From Bacillota bacterium (GTDB lineage Bacteria > Bacillota > Clostridia > Oscillospirales > Ruminococcaceae): a stretch of 10,087 nt of DNA. Below, one piece after another: positions 1 to 6,177 of this stretch (position 1 is the stretch's first letter; the number at the start of each line of letters is the position of its first letter). The notes below the pieces were generated by a model. The model made no database searches. It worked only from the letters and a program-made list of their open reading frames with translations, and had not been told where the DNA came from. The stretch covers positions 1 through 10,087 of the forward strand of contig JAEWYJ010000346.1 of the NCBI GenBank assembly GCA_023395695.1, given 5' to 3'. Made by a program: the position numbers and the translations under genes.

Positions 1-253
1 GCTGGGTACACACCGCAATACCCAGCGCCTTGAGCAGGATGGACGAATACTCTGTGTCCAGCTGGGTGAGCGCAACAAGCTCGGACAACTGCTCCACCAC
101 CGGGCTCAGGGTATTGATCCCCCACAGCAGCAGCAAAATGCCGCACACCAGCGACAGCAGCAGCGCATATTCTTTTTTTAAGTCGCGCAGCGTAACCGCC
201 AGCAGCATTGCCATTAAAGCAGCGGCCGCTACGGCAAAAAATTCCTGAATCAC
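1..253 (-). CDS. spoIIIAD: Stage III sporulation protein AD, N-terminal part (runs off left edge)
   Basis: Subunit of the SpoIIIA-SpoIIQ channel ('feeding tube') that links mother cell and forespore during engulfment; an inner-membrane protein. The visible 84 residues begin (V/M)IQEFFAVAAAALMAML and carry two hydrophobic segments, about residues 2-22 and 29-47, with a third starting near residue 72. The family is about 130 residues, so the C-terminal third lies outside the window. I chose the GTG at 253-251 because it overlaps the spoIIIAC stop in a GTGA (4-nt overlap) and gives the usual short N-terminus before the first membrane helix. There is no clear ribosome binding site in front, which fits translational coupling to spoIIIAC. 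Identity rests on operon order (AA-AB-AC-AD) plus the membrane pattern. Sequence beyond position 1 was not seen. Confidence 0.9.
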   Translation of the reverse strand, partial: MIQEFFAVAAAALMAMLLAVTLRDLKKEYALLLSLVCGILLLLWGINTLSPVVEQLSELVALTQLDTEYSSILLKALGIAVCTQ

Positions 254-444
254 AGATTAAACACCGTCTTTACTGTTTCAAAGAGTGTATTGATTTCATA
301 AATCATCATCATCAAAACCACAATCAGACCAGCCAGTGTCGTCATCATAGCCTGCTCTTCGCGCCCTGAGCGGATGAGCACCTGGTTGAGCACCGAAACA
401 ATAATACCGACAGCCGCAATACGAAAAATCAAATCGACGTCCAT
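250..444 (-). CDS. spoIIIAC: Stage III sporulation protein AC
   Basis: Small membrane subunit of the SpoIIIA mother-cell complex. The 64 residues start MDVDLIFRIAAVGIIVSVLNQ, a very typical SpoIIIAC opening, and show two hydrophobic helices (about residues 5-23 and 34-50) joined by a charged SGREEQ loop. Length matches the family (about 65-68 residues). A strong Shine-Dalgarno AGGAGGGG (453-460, minus) overlaps the spoIIIAB stop codon and sits 8 nt before the ATG. The TGA stop overlaps the GTG of spoIIIAD. The gene is third in the spoIIIA order. Confidence is high from the N-terminal sequence and context together. Confidence 0.95.
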   Translation of the reverse strand: MDVDLIFRIAAVGIIVSVLNQVLIRSGREEQAMMTTLAGLIVVLMMMIYEINTLFETVKTVFNL

Positions 445-458
445 GTTATTTTCCCCTC

Positions 459-968
459 CTAAAACAATATGACAGCCAAAGAAAGCCCCAGCAGCGCGCC
501 AAGTGTTGCCGATAGTCGACGGTTTTTCTCACAGGAGACACGCGCCTCCGATAAAATAGCGTCGAGCTGTTCAATTAAAAGACCAAGCTGCCCGAGCTGG
601 GTGTCCAGATCGCTGGTGCCGAGAATATCGCCTACCGACGAAAGCAGCCTGCGCTCCGGTGCGTCAAACGGCTCGCTGCTGCTGTTTACAGCCTGTGTCC
701 ATGCGGATGAAAAGTCCGCATGCAGCGTGTTTTCGGCCGTTCTGGTAAGGTAGTCGCAGCCGGACAGCACCGGGTCACTTTTTAACATGTCCAAAAGCTG
801 CGCAGGCGGTGCCAGTGTAAAACGCAGCGTATGGCGCAGCGTAAGAATGAAGGTGCGGGTCTGTTCAATGGCCGATATGCGCCGTTGGTACCGCGCGCCG
901 TGAAAGATCCCACCAATTGAGCAGCTGAGCGCCAGCAGGCCCAGCCCCGTGATGCGAAGCCAGATCAT
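459..968 (-). CDS. spoIIIAB: Stage III sporulation protein AB
   Basis: Membrane-anchored component of the SpoIIIA complex, required for stage III of sporulation; the family structurally resembles type II secretion GspF-like proteins (family knowledge). The product is 169 residues, close to the usual 171. It has an N-terminal membrane helix (about residues 4-22), a soluble helical middle with the LRFTLAPPAQLLDML and LGTSDLDTQLGQL stretches, and a hydrophobic C-terminus ending LGALLGLSLAVILF. I prefer the ATG at 968; a TTG directly before it (971) would add one residue. GGGAGG at 981-986 (minus) lies 9-12 nt from these starts. The first 107 bases are also read in another frame as the tail of spoIIIAA, an unusually long overlap. 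Confidence 0.92.
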   Translation of the reverse strand: MIWLRITGLGLLALSCSIGGIFHGARYQRRISAIEQTRTFILTLRHTLRFTLAPPAQLLDMLKSDPVLSGCDYLTRTAENTLHADFSSAWTQAVNSSSEPFDAPERRLLSSVGDILGTSDLDTQLGQLGLLIEQLDAILSEARVSCEKNRRLSATLGALLGLSLAVILF

Positions 969-1848
969 CAACTGAAAACACCTCCCTGATGCTGGATGGA
1001 TGCGGGAATTCGCTTAAAATGGCCACTTTATCAAAAGCCCCACTGCCGAGCAGCAGCCTGCCCGCCGGGCGGTTGAGAAGCTCCGCTTTGCTCCCTGCGT
1101 GGATGGTTGTAATAACCGATACGCCACAGTTAAGCGCATATACCACCGCCGCCGCCTCCCGTTCGGAGCCCAGCTCATCGCAGAGAATAATCTGCGGCGA
1201 GAGATTGCGTACCGCCATTAACAGCCCGTCCCCTTTGTCGTAGCCCAAGAGCACACAGCAGCCATGGCAAAAGTCGCCCAGCTCCCCGCGCTCGTCCACC
1301 ACAACCACGCGGTCACAGCCGTTGATTGCGCCGTTGGATAGCGAGACAGCCAGATCGCGCAGCACCGTTGTTTTGCCGCTGGCCGGCGCACCGGCGATTA
1401 ATAGGCCGCAAATGCCGCCGCCAAAAGCCTCGCGCAGCAGTTTGTCCGCTACCCCGCGGTATTCCCGTGCGACGCGCAGCACAATGGCGTTAATCTCCCG
1501 CAGGTTCATCAGCTGACCGTCGCCGCCATATACTGCCGTGGCCGCAAAGCCGGCACGGTGCCCCCCGGGCAGCGTCAGGTAACCCTGCGCCAGCTCCCGC
1601 TGGTGGCTGTGCACAGCCTGTCCGCACAATGTAATATAGCATTGCGCCAGCTCCTGCGCGGTGACCGGCGGCCAGTCCCGCAAGGCAACGCTCCGGTTGT
1701 TGACCCGAAGCTGCGGGCATGCCCCCGCAATCAACCGCAGCTCCTGCGCGTTTTCGCAAAGCGCATCCGGCAAGCCGGATAGCTTTTTTTTGATATTTTC
1801 CGAAAGCGAGGCGACCGCCTGATTAAACGCGGCTCGTCCAAAAAGCAT
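865..1848 (-). CDS. spoIIIAA: Stage III sporulation protein AA (SpoIIIA ATPase)
   Basis: Cytoplasmic secretion-type ATPase of the SpoIIIA-SpoIIQ channel, thought to energise it in the mother cell. The product is 327 residues. Visible motifs are Walker A GAPASGKT (about 153-160), the VVVVDERGE acidic box (181-189), Walker B IILCDELG (220-227) and ITTIHAGS (246-253), all in the order of the AAA/secretion ATPase family. The ATG at 1848 follows AGGGGAGG (1857-1864, minus) by 8 nt. The protein should naturally end near residue 295 (SIREVFSVDD). Here the frame stays open for about 30 more residues inside spoIIIAB, giving a Gly/Ala/Trp-rich tail that looks like an out-of-frame reading; the usual stop seems to have been lost. 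First gene of its operon, with a sigma-E-like promoter just upstream. Confidence 0.95.
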   Translation of the reverse strand: MLFGRAAFNQAVASLSENIKKKLSGLPDALCENAQELRLIAGACPQLRVNNRSVALRDWPPVTAQELAQCYITLCGQAVHSHQRELAQGYLTLPGGHRAGFAATAVYGGDGQLMNLREINAIVLRVAREYRGVADKLLREAFGGGICGLLIAGAPASGKTTVLRDLAVSLSNGAINGCDRVVVVDERGELGDFCHGCCVLLGYDKGDGLLMAVRNLSPQIILCDELGSEREAAAVVYALNCGVSVITTIHAGSKAELLNRPAGRLLLGSGAFDKVAILSEFPHPSSIREVFSVDDLASHHGAGPAGAQLLNWWDLSRRAVPTAHIGH

Positions 1849-1876
1849 TTTAAATTCCTCCCCTCTTTCTACTGTT

Positions 1877-1904
1877 ATTTGTATGGACAGCCCCCGGCTT
1901 ATAG
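1877..1904 (-). promoter_or_regulatory. Sigma-E-like promoter of the spoIIIA operon
   Basis: On the minus strand CATACAAAT (1877-1885) matches the sigma-E -10 consensus (CATACAMT) almost perfectly. A CTATAA element (1899-1904) lies about 13 nt upstream as a weaker -35 match. Transcription would start near 1870, about 6-13 nt upstream of the spoIIIAA ribosome binding site. The spoIIIA operon is known to be sigma-E dependent in Bacillus, so motif and gene agree. The -35 half is imperfect. Confidence 0.7.
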
Positions 1905-1907
1905 AAC

Positions 1908-1941
1908 AAAAAATACCGCGCTGTTTTTTAAGACAGCGCGG
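1908..1941 (-). terminator. Intrinsic terminator after the glycosyltransferase / zinc-ribbon pair
   Basis: A perfect 9-bp GC-rich stem (CCGCGCTGT 1916-1924 with ACAGCGCGG 1933-1941) and an 8-nt loop. On the minus strand it is followed by TATTTTTTG (six Ts at 1908-1913). It begins 15 bases after the stop of the zinc-ribbon gene and ends right at the -35 region of the spoIIIA promoter, so it separates the two units. Confidence 0.9.
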
Positions 1942-1956
1942 CAGGCGAAAGCTGTT

Positions 1957-2340
1957 TTAAGTTTTTTTGGTAATACTGGTACGGCAGTTGGGGCAGGTAA
2001 TTACTATTTTGCCCCGGCCGCGCGGCACACGCAGCACCTGCTTGCAGCGCGGACAATTGTAATAGCGGTGCTCCCTGTCCTTTAAGCGGCTATTCCAGCG
2101 CTTAAAAAACAGGATAACCGGCTCGGCCTTTTGCAGAAAAACGCGATTTTCGGCGCTGCGCCTGTAAACATCGCGCGAGAGAAAGCGGATCCAAAACAGC
2201 ACAAGCGGTATCAGCGCCAGAAAGCGCCACAGACCGCCGGGCAGCAGCAGTGACAGCGCCAGATAAGCGCCCAGCAGCGTCCATTGCAGCTGGTCGACGC
2301 CATAGCGCCCTATCATAAAGTTGCGCAGCCAGTTCATCAT
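1957..2340 (-). CDS. Small two-helix membrane protein with C-terminal zinc ribbon
   Basis: No specific function recognised. The 127-residue product has a charged N-terminus (WLRNFMIGRYG), two closely spaced hydrophobic segments (about residues 19-34 and 37-53), and then a basic linker. It ends in a zinc-ribbon-like domain with CPRC (96-99) and CPNC (116-119), a CxxC-16-CxxC spacing that can bind one zinc, and a lysine-ending tail (SITKKT). It is probably anchored in the membrane with the ribbon in the cytoplasm. The ATG at 2340 overlaps the upstream glycosyltransferase stop as ATGA, and GGGAGG (2347-2352) lies 6 nt before it; a second ATG follows at 2337. Tight coupling suggests work with the glycosyltransferase, but this is inference from position only. 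Confidence 0.85.
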   Translation of the reverse strand: MMNWLRNFMIGRYGVDQLQWTLLGAYLALSLLLPGGLWRFLALIPLVLFWIRFLSRDVYRRSAENRVFLQKAEPVILFFKRWNSRLKDREHRYYNCPRCKQVLRVPRGRGKIVITCPNCRTSITKKT

Positions 2341-3167
2341 AATAATCCTCCCGTTTTAGCCTGTTGTTCCAGCTCAAGATAAAAGCAATTAAGACTGCCG
2401 ATATATTTCTCTTTCCACGGCTTGTTTCTGCCGCAGTAATGTACAATCGCAGTATTTTGACGCACCCAGTCAAGCGTCAGCGGGTTCTCCCAGTTTTCCG
2501 GTCGCAGATTATACAGATGAAAACAACGCTCGCTTAAATTATAGCGCAAATGATCCACTGTTAAAATACGCGTCGCATAGACGGCATTAAGAACGTCCTG
2601 GTCGGGCAGCATCAAAACCGTTCGGTGCGTTTTAATATATTCAAAAACCGCCGCCTCGTTTTGCTCACAGCGCAAGGCCTTAATATTCATCATCATCACG
2701 CCGGAGTTGACGTAGCTGCTCCCCTGCGGCATTGAAAGGCGCAGGTCATTGACCCGCGTCAGCTTTGAACGGGGCGAGATATGCGAGGCCGCCGCAAACA
2801 GATGCGCTCCAAATTCAAGCGTATACAGCGCATCCAGAGGATTGAGCACCACAAGATCGGGATCCAGATATAAAATGCGGTCGACCGTCTCAGGAAGTAG
2901 CCGCGCCGCAAAAATGCGGTAGTACATTTCGACGGGATAGCGCCCGGTGGTCGGCGCATCGGCTAAAAAACCCTCCGGCACTAAAACCGAATGAGCCGCC
3001 AACCGGTCGGGGCAGATGCGGTTAAGCTGTGCAAAATGCGCATCGGTCAGCGAGGTATGCACCACATACAACGAAACACTTGTCGCCGGGTTCGCTTTTA
3101 ACAGTGAATAGAGCATAACAATCAGTTGCCTGAGGTATCCCGCATTCAATGTCACCAGTATGTTCAT
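2337..3167 (-). CDS. Family 8 glycosyltransferase
   Basis: Retaining glycosyltransferase of the GT8 fold (LgtC / general stress protein A type), which uses a nucleotide sugar (UDP-glucose or UDP-galactose) and Mn2+ to modify a cell-surface glycan or lipid. Acceptor and sugar cannot be read from sequence. The 276-residue product opens with MNILVTLNAGYLRQL, the standard GT8 N-terminus. It carries the metal-binding DxD as YLDPDLVVLN (100-109), SSYVNSGVMMMN (150-161), LPDQDVLNAVY (187-197), and the C-terminal HYCGRNKPW (243-251) expected for phosphate binding. I chose ATG 3167 over ATG 3176 because the GGAG upstream (around 3179-3182) is 11 nt from the former and only 2 nt from the latter. The stop overlaps the next gene by 4 nt. 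Confidence 0.93.
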   Translation of the reverse strand: MNILVTLNAGYLRQLIVMLYSLLKANPATSVSLYVVHTSLTDAHFAQLNRICPDRLAAHSVLVPEGFLADAPTTGRYPVEMYYRIFAARLLPETVDRILYLDPDLVVLNPLDALYTLEFGAHLFAAASHISPRSKLTRVNDLRLSMPQGSSYVNSGVMMMNIKALRCEQNEAAVFEYIKTHRTVLMLPDQDVLNAVYATRILTVDHLRYNLSERCFHLYNLRPENWENPLTLDWVRQNTAIVHYCGRNKPWKEKYIGSLNCFYLELEQQAKTGGLL

Positions 3168-3216
3168 AGACAGCATTACTCCATAAAATTAATATATGCC
3201 ATGGCTTACAATTAAT

Positions 3217-3222
3217 ATTATA
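3217..3222 (-). promoter_or_regulatory. Candidate -10 element for the glycosyltransferase unit
   Basis: On the minus strand a perfect TATAAT (3217-3222) lies 49 bases upstream of the chosen ATG, in a very AT-rich stretch. No good -35 hexamer sits at 17 nt (CCAATT at that place), so this is a weak call that rests mainly on the -10 and on position. Confidence 0.3.
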
Positions 3223-3346
3223 ATGGCCGGATATTAAAAAATTGGGAACAATTAGTGTAGTAAAAATATATTTTAATGCTGTTACAGCTGTGAAAAGGCG
3301 GATTTTGGAACACCAAAGCCCAGCGACAGGTTTTTGGAATAAGCTG

Positions 3347-3382
3347 AAGCACCCGCCTGTCTATACCGGCAGGCGGGTGCTT
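3347..3382 (-). terminator. Strong hairpin downstream of fhs, probable terminator
   Basis: A perfect 13-bp stem (AAGCACCCGCCTG 3347-3359 with CAGGCGGGTGCTT 3370-3382) and a 10-nt loop, beginning about 54 bases after the fhs stop. The stem is very stable. The downstream T-tract on the fhs strand is poor (TTCAGCTTATT); the better T run (TTTT) lies on the plus-strand side, where no gene ends. It may terminate fhs by hairpin strength or protect the 3' end of the mRNA. The rest of 3177-3436 holds no gene that I can support. Confidence 0.6.
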
Positions 3383-3436
3383 TTAAAAAATCTTGAACAT
3401 AGCGTGGCGGTAGCCTGACGTCAGAATCTGATAGAA

Positions 3437-5113
3437 TTAGAACAGACCCGAAATACGCCCGTTCTCGTCGACGTCTATGCTCTCTGCGGCGGGCTTCTTG
3501 GGCAGACCCGGCATGGTCATGACGTCGCCGGTCAACGCGACAATAAATCCTGCGCCCGCAGACACTTTCAGATTGCTGACCGTGACTAAAAAGTCCTCCG
3601 GAGCGCCCAGAGATTTGGCGTCGTCGGTAAAGCTGTACTGGGTCTTGGCCATACAAATGGGCAGGTTCCCAAAGCCAAGCGCCTCCAGCTGGGCGGCCTG
3701 CTTGGCAGCCGAAGCGGTCAGCACGGCGCCCTTGCCGCGATAGACGCGCTGCACAATCGTATTAAGCTTTTCCTTAATCGAAATACCGACGTCGTAAACG
3801 TAGCTGAAACTGTTAGGCGTTTCGCACAGGCGTACAACCTCCTGCGCGAGCTCCACAGCACCCTCGCCCCCCTTGGCCCACACCTCGCTGAGCGCGACGT
3901 TAACGCCGAGCTCGCGGCATTTTTCACGCACCAGGTTCAGCTCGGTCTCGGTATCGGTGGGGAAACGGTTGATGGCTACCACGCAGGGCAGACCGTAAAC
4001 CTTGGTAACATTTTCGACATGGCGCAGCAGATTGGGCATGCCTTTCTGGAGCGCTTCGAGATTCTCATTGTTCAAATCGGCTTTTGCCACGCCGCCGTGA
4101 TGCTTGAGCGCGCGCACCGTCGCAACAACAACGACCGCGCTCGGCACCAGACCGGACATGCGGCATTTGATATCGAGGAACTTTTCCGCGCCAAGGTCGG
4201 CCCCAAAGCCCGCCTCCGTAACGGCATATTCGCCCAGCTTTAGCGCCATGCGGGTTGCCATGACCGAGTTGCAGCCGTGCGCAATGTTGGCAAACGGGCC
4301 GCCGTGGATAAACGCAGGCGTTCCCACAAGTGTTTGAACAAGGTTCGGCTTAATTGCATCCTTAAGCAAGGCACACATGGCACCCTCGGCACGCAGCTGA
4401 CCGGCGGTAACAGGCTCATCGTCATAGTTATAACCGACAATCATCTTGGCAAGCCGCGCCTTCATATCGCTGATCGACGAGGACAGGCAAAGCACCGCCA
4501 TAATTTCGGAGGCAACGGTAATATCGTAGCCGTCCTCACGGGTGACGCCGTTGGTGCGTGGGCCAAGACCGTCGATAACGCTGCGCAGCTGGCGGTCATT
4601 CATGTCGACAACCCGCTTCCATGTAATGCGCTTGGGGTCGATGCGCAGCGCGTTGCCCTGATAGATGTGGTTGTCCAGCAGCGCCGCAAGCAGGTTATTC
4701 GCCGCGCCGATGGCGTGAAAATCTCCGGTAAAATGCAGGTTGATATCCTCCATGGGCACAACCTGTGCGTAGCCGCCGCCCGCAGCGCCGCCCTTGACGC
4801 CGAACACCGGGCCCAGCGAAGGCTCACGCAGCGCCACAATGGCTTTTTTGCCGATGTAGCGCAGACCGTCGGTCAGCCCAACGCTGGTCGTGGTCTTTCC
4901 TTCGCCCGCGGGGGTCGGGTTGATGGCGGTGACCAGAATCAGCTTGCCGTCAGGGCGCTCCGACAGATCGGAGAGTAGCTTATAGTCGATTTTGGCTTTG
5001 GTGCGGCCGTAAAGCTCAAGATATTTTTCATCCACGCCTGCGGTTTTGGCAATTTCGCGGATGTCCTTGGGCTCACAGCTCTGCGCAATTTCGATATCAG
5101 ATAAAAAAGCCAT
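3437..5113 (-). CDS. fhs: Formate--tetrahydrofolate ligase (10-formyl-THF synthetase)
   Basis: Cytoplasmic enzyme that joins formate to tetrahydrofolate with ATP to give 10-formyl-THF. In anaerobes that degrade histidine or purines it can run in reverse and make ATP from 10-formyl-THF. The 558-residue product matches the family length. It shows the P-loop TPAGEGKTT (67-75), the family signature [17 protein letters not shown] (105-121) and a second signature [12 protein letters not shown] in the middle, and it ends [24 protein letters not shown], typical of the family. ATG 5113 follows GGGAGG (5123-5128, minus) by 9 nt. It lies downstream of hutD on the same strand and opposite the ftcD-fchA pair that supplies its folate substrate, which supports the catabolic, ATP-yielding direction (inference). 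Confidence 0.98.
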   Translation of the reverse strand: MAFLSDIEIAQSCEPKDIREIAKTAGVDEKYLELYGRTKAKIDYKLLSDLSERPDGKLILVTAINPTPAGEGKTTTSVGLTDGLRYIGKKAIVALREPSLGPVFGVKGGAAGGGYAQVVPMEDINLHFTGDFHAIGAANNLLAALLDNHIYQGNALRIDPKRITWKRVVDMNDRQLRSVIDGLGPRTNGVTREDGYDITVASEIMAVLCLSSSISDMKARLAKMIVGYNYDDEPVTAGQLRAEGAMCALLKDAIKPNLVQTLVGTPAFIHGGPFANIAHGCNSVMATRMALKLGEYAVTEAGFGADLGAEKFLDIKCRMSGLVPSAVVVVATVRALKHHGGVAKADLNNENLEALQKGMPNLLRHVENVTKVYGLPCVVAINRFPTDTETELNLVREKCRELGVNVALSEVWAKGGEGAVELAQEVVRLCETPNSFSYVYDVGISIKEKLNTIVQRVYRGKGAVLTASAAKQAAQLEALGFGNLPICMAKTQYSFTDDAKSLGAPEDFLVTVSNLKVSAGAGFIVALTGDVMTMPGLPKKPAAESIDVDENGRISGLF

Positions 5114-5203
5114 TAAAATAATCCTCCCAATTTGTTTTCATATGGAATATAAGCACGAAATGCCGTGTATCGCATTCATGCTCCGCGCTATGTTTGCAGC
5201 TAC

Positions 5204-5232
5204 AACATAACACATGATTTTCGGCGACACAA
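5204..5232 (-). promoter_or_regulatory. Candidate vegetative promoter of fhs
   Basis: On the minus strand TTGTGT (5227-5232) and TATGTT (5204-5209) are separated by exactly 17 nt. The -10 is preceded by TGT, an extended -10 element. Transcription would start near 5197, leaving a leader of about 85 nt before the fhs ATG. Hexamers match 4 of 6 each, so support is moderate. Confidence 0.5.
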
Positions 5233-5259
5233 GAGCAAACCCATTGCCTGTTGCCATAT

Positions 5260-5290
5260 TTGACGAAAAAAAGATGCTTTTTATCGTCAA
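5260..5290. repeat. Long AT-rich inverted repeat between hutD and fhs
   Basis: TTGACGA (5260-5266) pairs with TCGTCAA (5284-5290), and after one A-A mismatch AAAAAG (5268-5273) pairs with CTTTTT (5277-5282) around an ATG loop. It lies about 30 bases upstream of the fhs -35 and about 50 bases after the hutD stop. It could be an operator for fhs or a weak terminator for hutD; it lacks the GC-rich stem and trailing T run of a normal terminator. Confidence 0.5.
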
Positions 5291-5313
5291 TCGGCCCATT
5301 TTACCGGCATTGG

Positions 5314-5327
5314 CCCTGCATGCAGGG
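5314..5327. repeat. Perfect 14-bp palindrome after hutD
   Basis: CCCTGCATGCAGGG reads the same on both strands. It starts 12 bases past the hutD stop. With no loop it is a better candidate for a dimeric protein binding site, or for the base of a small mRNA 3' hairpin, than for a terminator. Confidence 0.4.
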
Positions 5328-5338
5328 GAATAATAACG

Positions 5339-5941
5339 TCAGACAAATCGAACCCGGGCAAGCATCAATCTGGCTTGCGGGCCTTGCAGGTGACGAATGA
5401 CCCCATCTTCAGTTAAACCTTCTATCCATGCTGTCCCGGCAGGTGCAAGGTAAACAGCTTCATTCGCGGCATGGAGCACCACAGTACCCTCCACACACCA
5501 AACTAACGTCACAATGCGCTTGCCGTCCGGGTCGGACGCCGCAGGCAGCGCGGCATTTCCTCCCGCCGAGAGCGTTATGGCAAACGCCTCTCCAGTGCAA
5601 ATGCCCTTTCGTGTCATCAGATTATAATCGGTAACCCGCCCCTTGCTGCGGGTCTGCCATGCACCGTCAAAAGAGCACAGTGCCATTTCGTCTAAAACAA
5701 CCGCCTCATCGCCGTTGAATATCAGCTGCAATTGCCCTGCTACCGGGGCTATAATACGGTTATAGTCGGGCAGCGGCGTAAAGTCCGATTCATCCAGCAG
5801 CACAGTGGCGGAGCTGAGGCGAAAGTTAAAAGTTCTGTCGGCGTACAGCGCCTCCGGCGGATCAATGGCGATTTGCGTTGTTTTTCCCCCGGCCCAATCG
5901 CTGGTTATATAGGTATCCGGTGTTATAGCTTTAAAGATCAT
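5339..5941 (-). CDS. hutD: HutD family protein (histidine utilisation accessory/control, cupin fold)
   Basis: HutD/Ves family, a bicupin-like protein found in histidine-utilisation operons. It is not an enzyme of the pathway and has been proposed to limit Hut activity, perhaps by binding formylglutamate or urocanate-like ligands (family knowledge). The 200-residue product shows the family landmarks in order: SDWAGGKTTQIAIDPP (about 14-29), FNFRLSSATV (39-48), FTPLPDYNRII (53-63) and VTDYNLMTRKG (103-113), then a second beta-rich half. ATG 5941 follows AAAGGTGAGGG (5945-5955, minus). It is transcribed away from ftcD across a shared control region, and fhs follows 225 bases downstream on the same strand with no convincing terminator between. 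Confidence 0.85.
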   Translation of the reverse strand: MIFKAITPDTYITSDWAGGKTTQIAIDPPEALYADRTFNFRLSSATVLLDESDFTPLPDYNRIIAPVAGQLQLIFNGDEAVVLDEMALCSFDGAWQTRSKGRVTDYNLMTRKGICTGEAFAITLSAGGNAALPAASDPDGKRIVTLVWCVEGTVVLHAANEAVYLAPAGTAWIEGLTEDGVIRHLQGPQARLMLARVRFV

Positions 5942-6177
5942 TTTCCCTCACCTTTCTGCTGGAGCCAATCTACTGCTTTTATGTTGTAGGCTTTCTGTCT
6001 GAAAGTATAACGTTTTAATCGTCTAATAAACGTCACAAAGCAATGAGCGGGATGTCAAAAAAATTTTATATGGTTGCGTTCGCTGAAATCATCCATTATG
6101 ATAAACATACAGACGATGGTCCCGTCCTTTGGACAGATTTGAAAGAATATTTTGATACAGAAACGGAGTCGATTGCA
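5942..6177. promoter_or_regulatory. Divergent control region between hutD and ftcD
   Basis: These 236 bases separate hutD (minus) from ftcD (plus). For ftcD, TTGCGT (6074-6079) and TATGAT (6097-6102) are 17 nt apart, a plausible vegetative promoter giving a leader of about 70 nt. For hutD, a minus-strand TATACT (6004-6009) is a good -10 without a matching -35. Two inverted repeats surround that -10: CTTTC-TGTCT-GAAAG (5991-6005) and ACGTTT-12 nt-AAACGT (6010-6033). They are candidates for regulator binding. The reading frame of ftcD stays open upstream to an ATG at 6043, but no ribosome binding site supports a start there. Confidence 0.55.

Noticed and set aside
3168..3176. Upstream ATG (3176) for the glycosyltransferase
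   Set aside because: The GGAG would be only 2 nt away; the ATG at 3167 has proper spacing and gives the standard MNILVTLN start.
3282..3656. 124-codon minus-strand open frame overlapping the fhs 3' end
   Set aside because: Out-of-frame shadow of fhs running into the terminator hairpin; Arg-rich and without motif.
4277..4978. 233-codon open frame on the plus strand within fhs
   Set aside because: Antisense shadow of the P-loop and signature region of fhs; no ribosome binding site and no recognisable domain.
6043..6177. 45-residue N-terminal extension of FtcD from an upstream ATG
   Set aside because: No Shine-Dalgarno sequence before 6043, the predicted -35/-10 lies inside the extension, and the family N-terminus begins at the well-placed ATG 6178.
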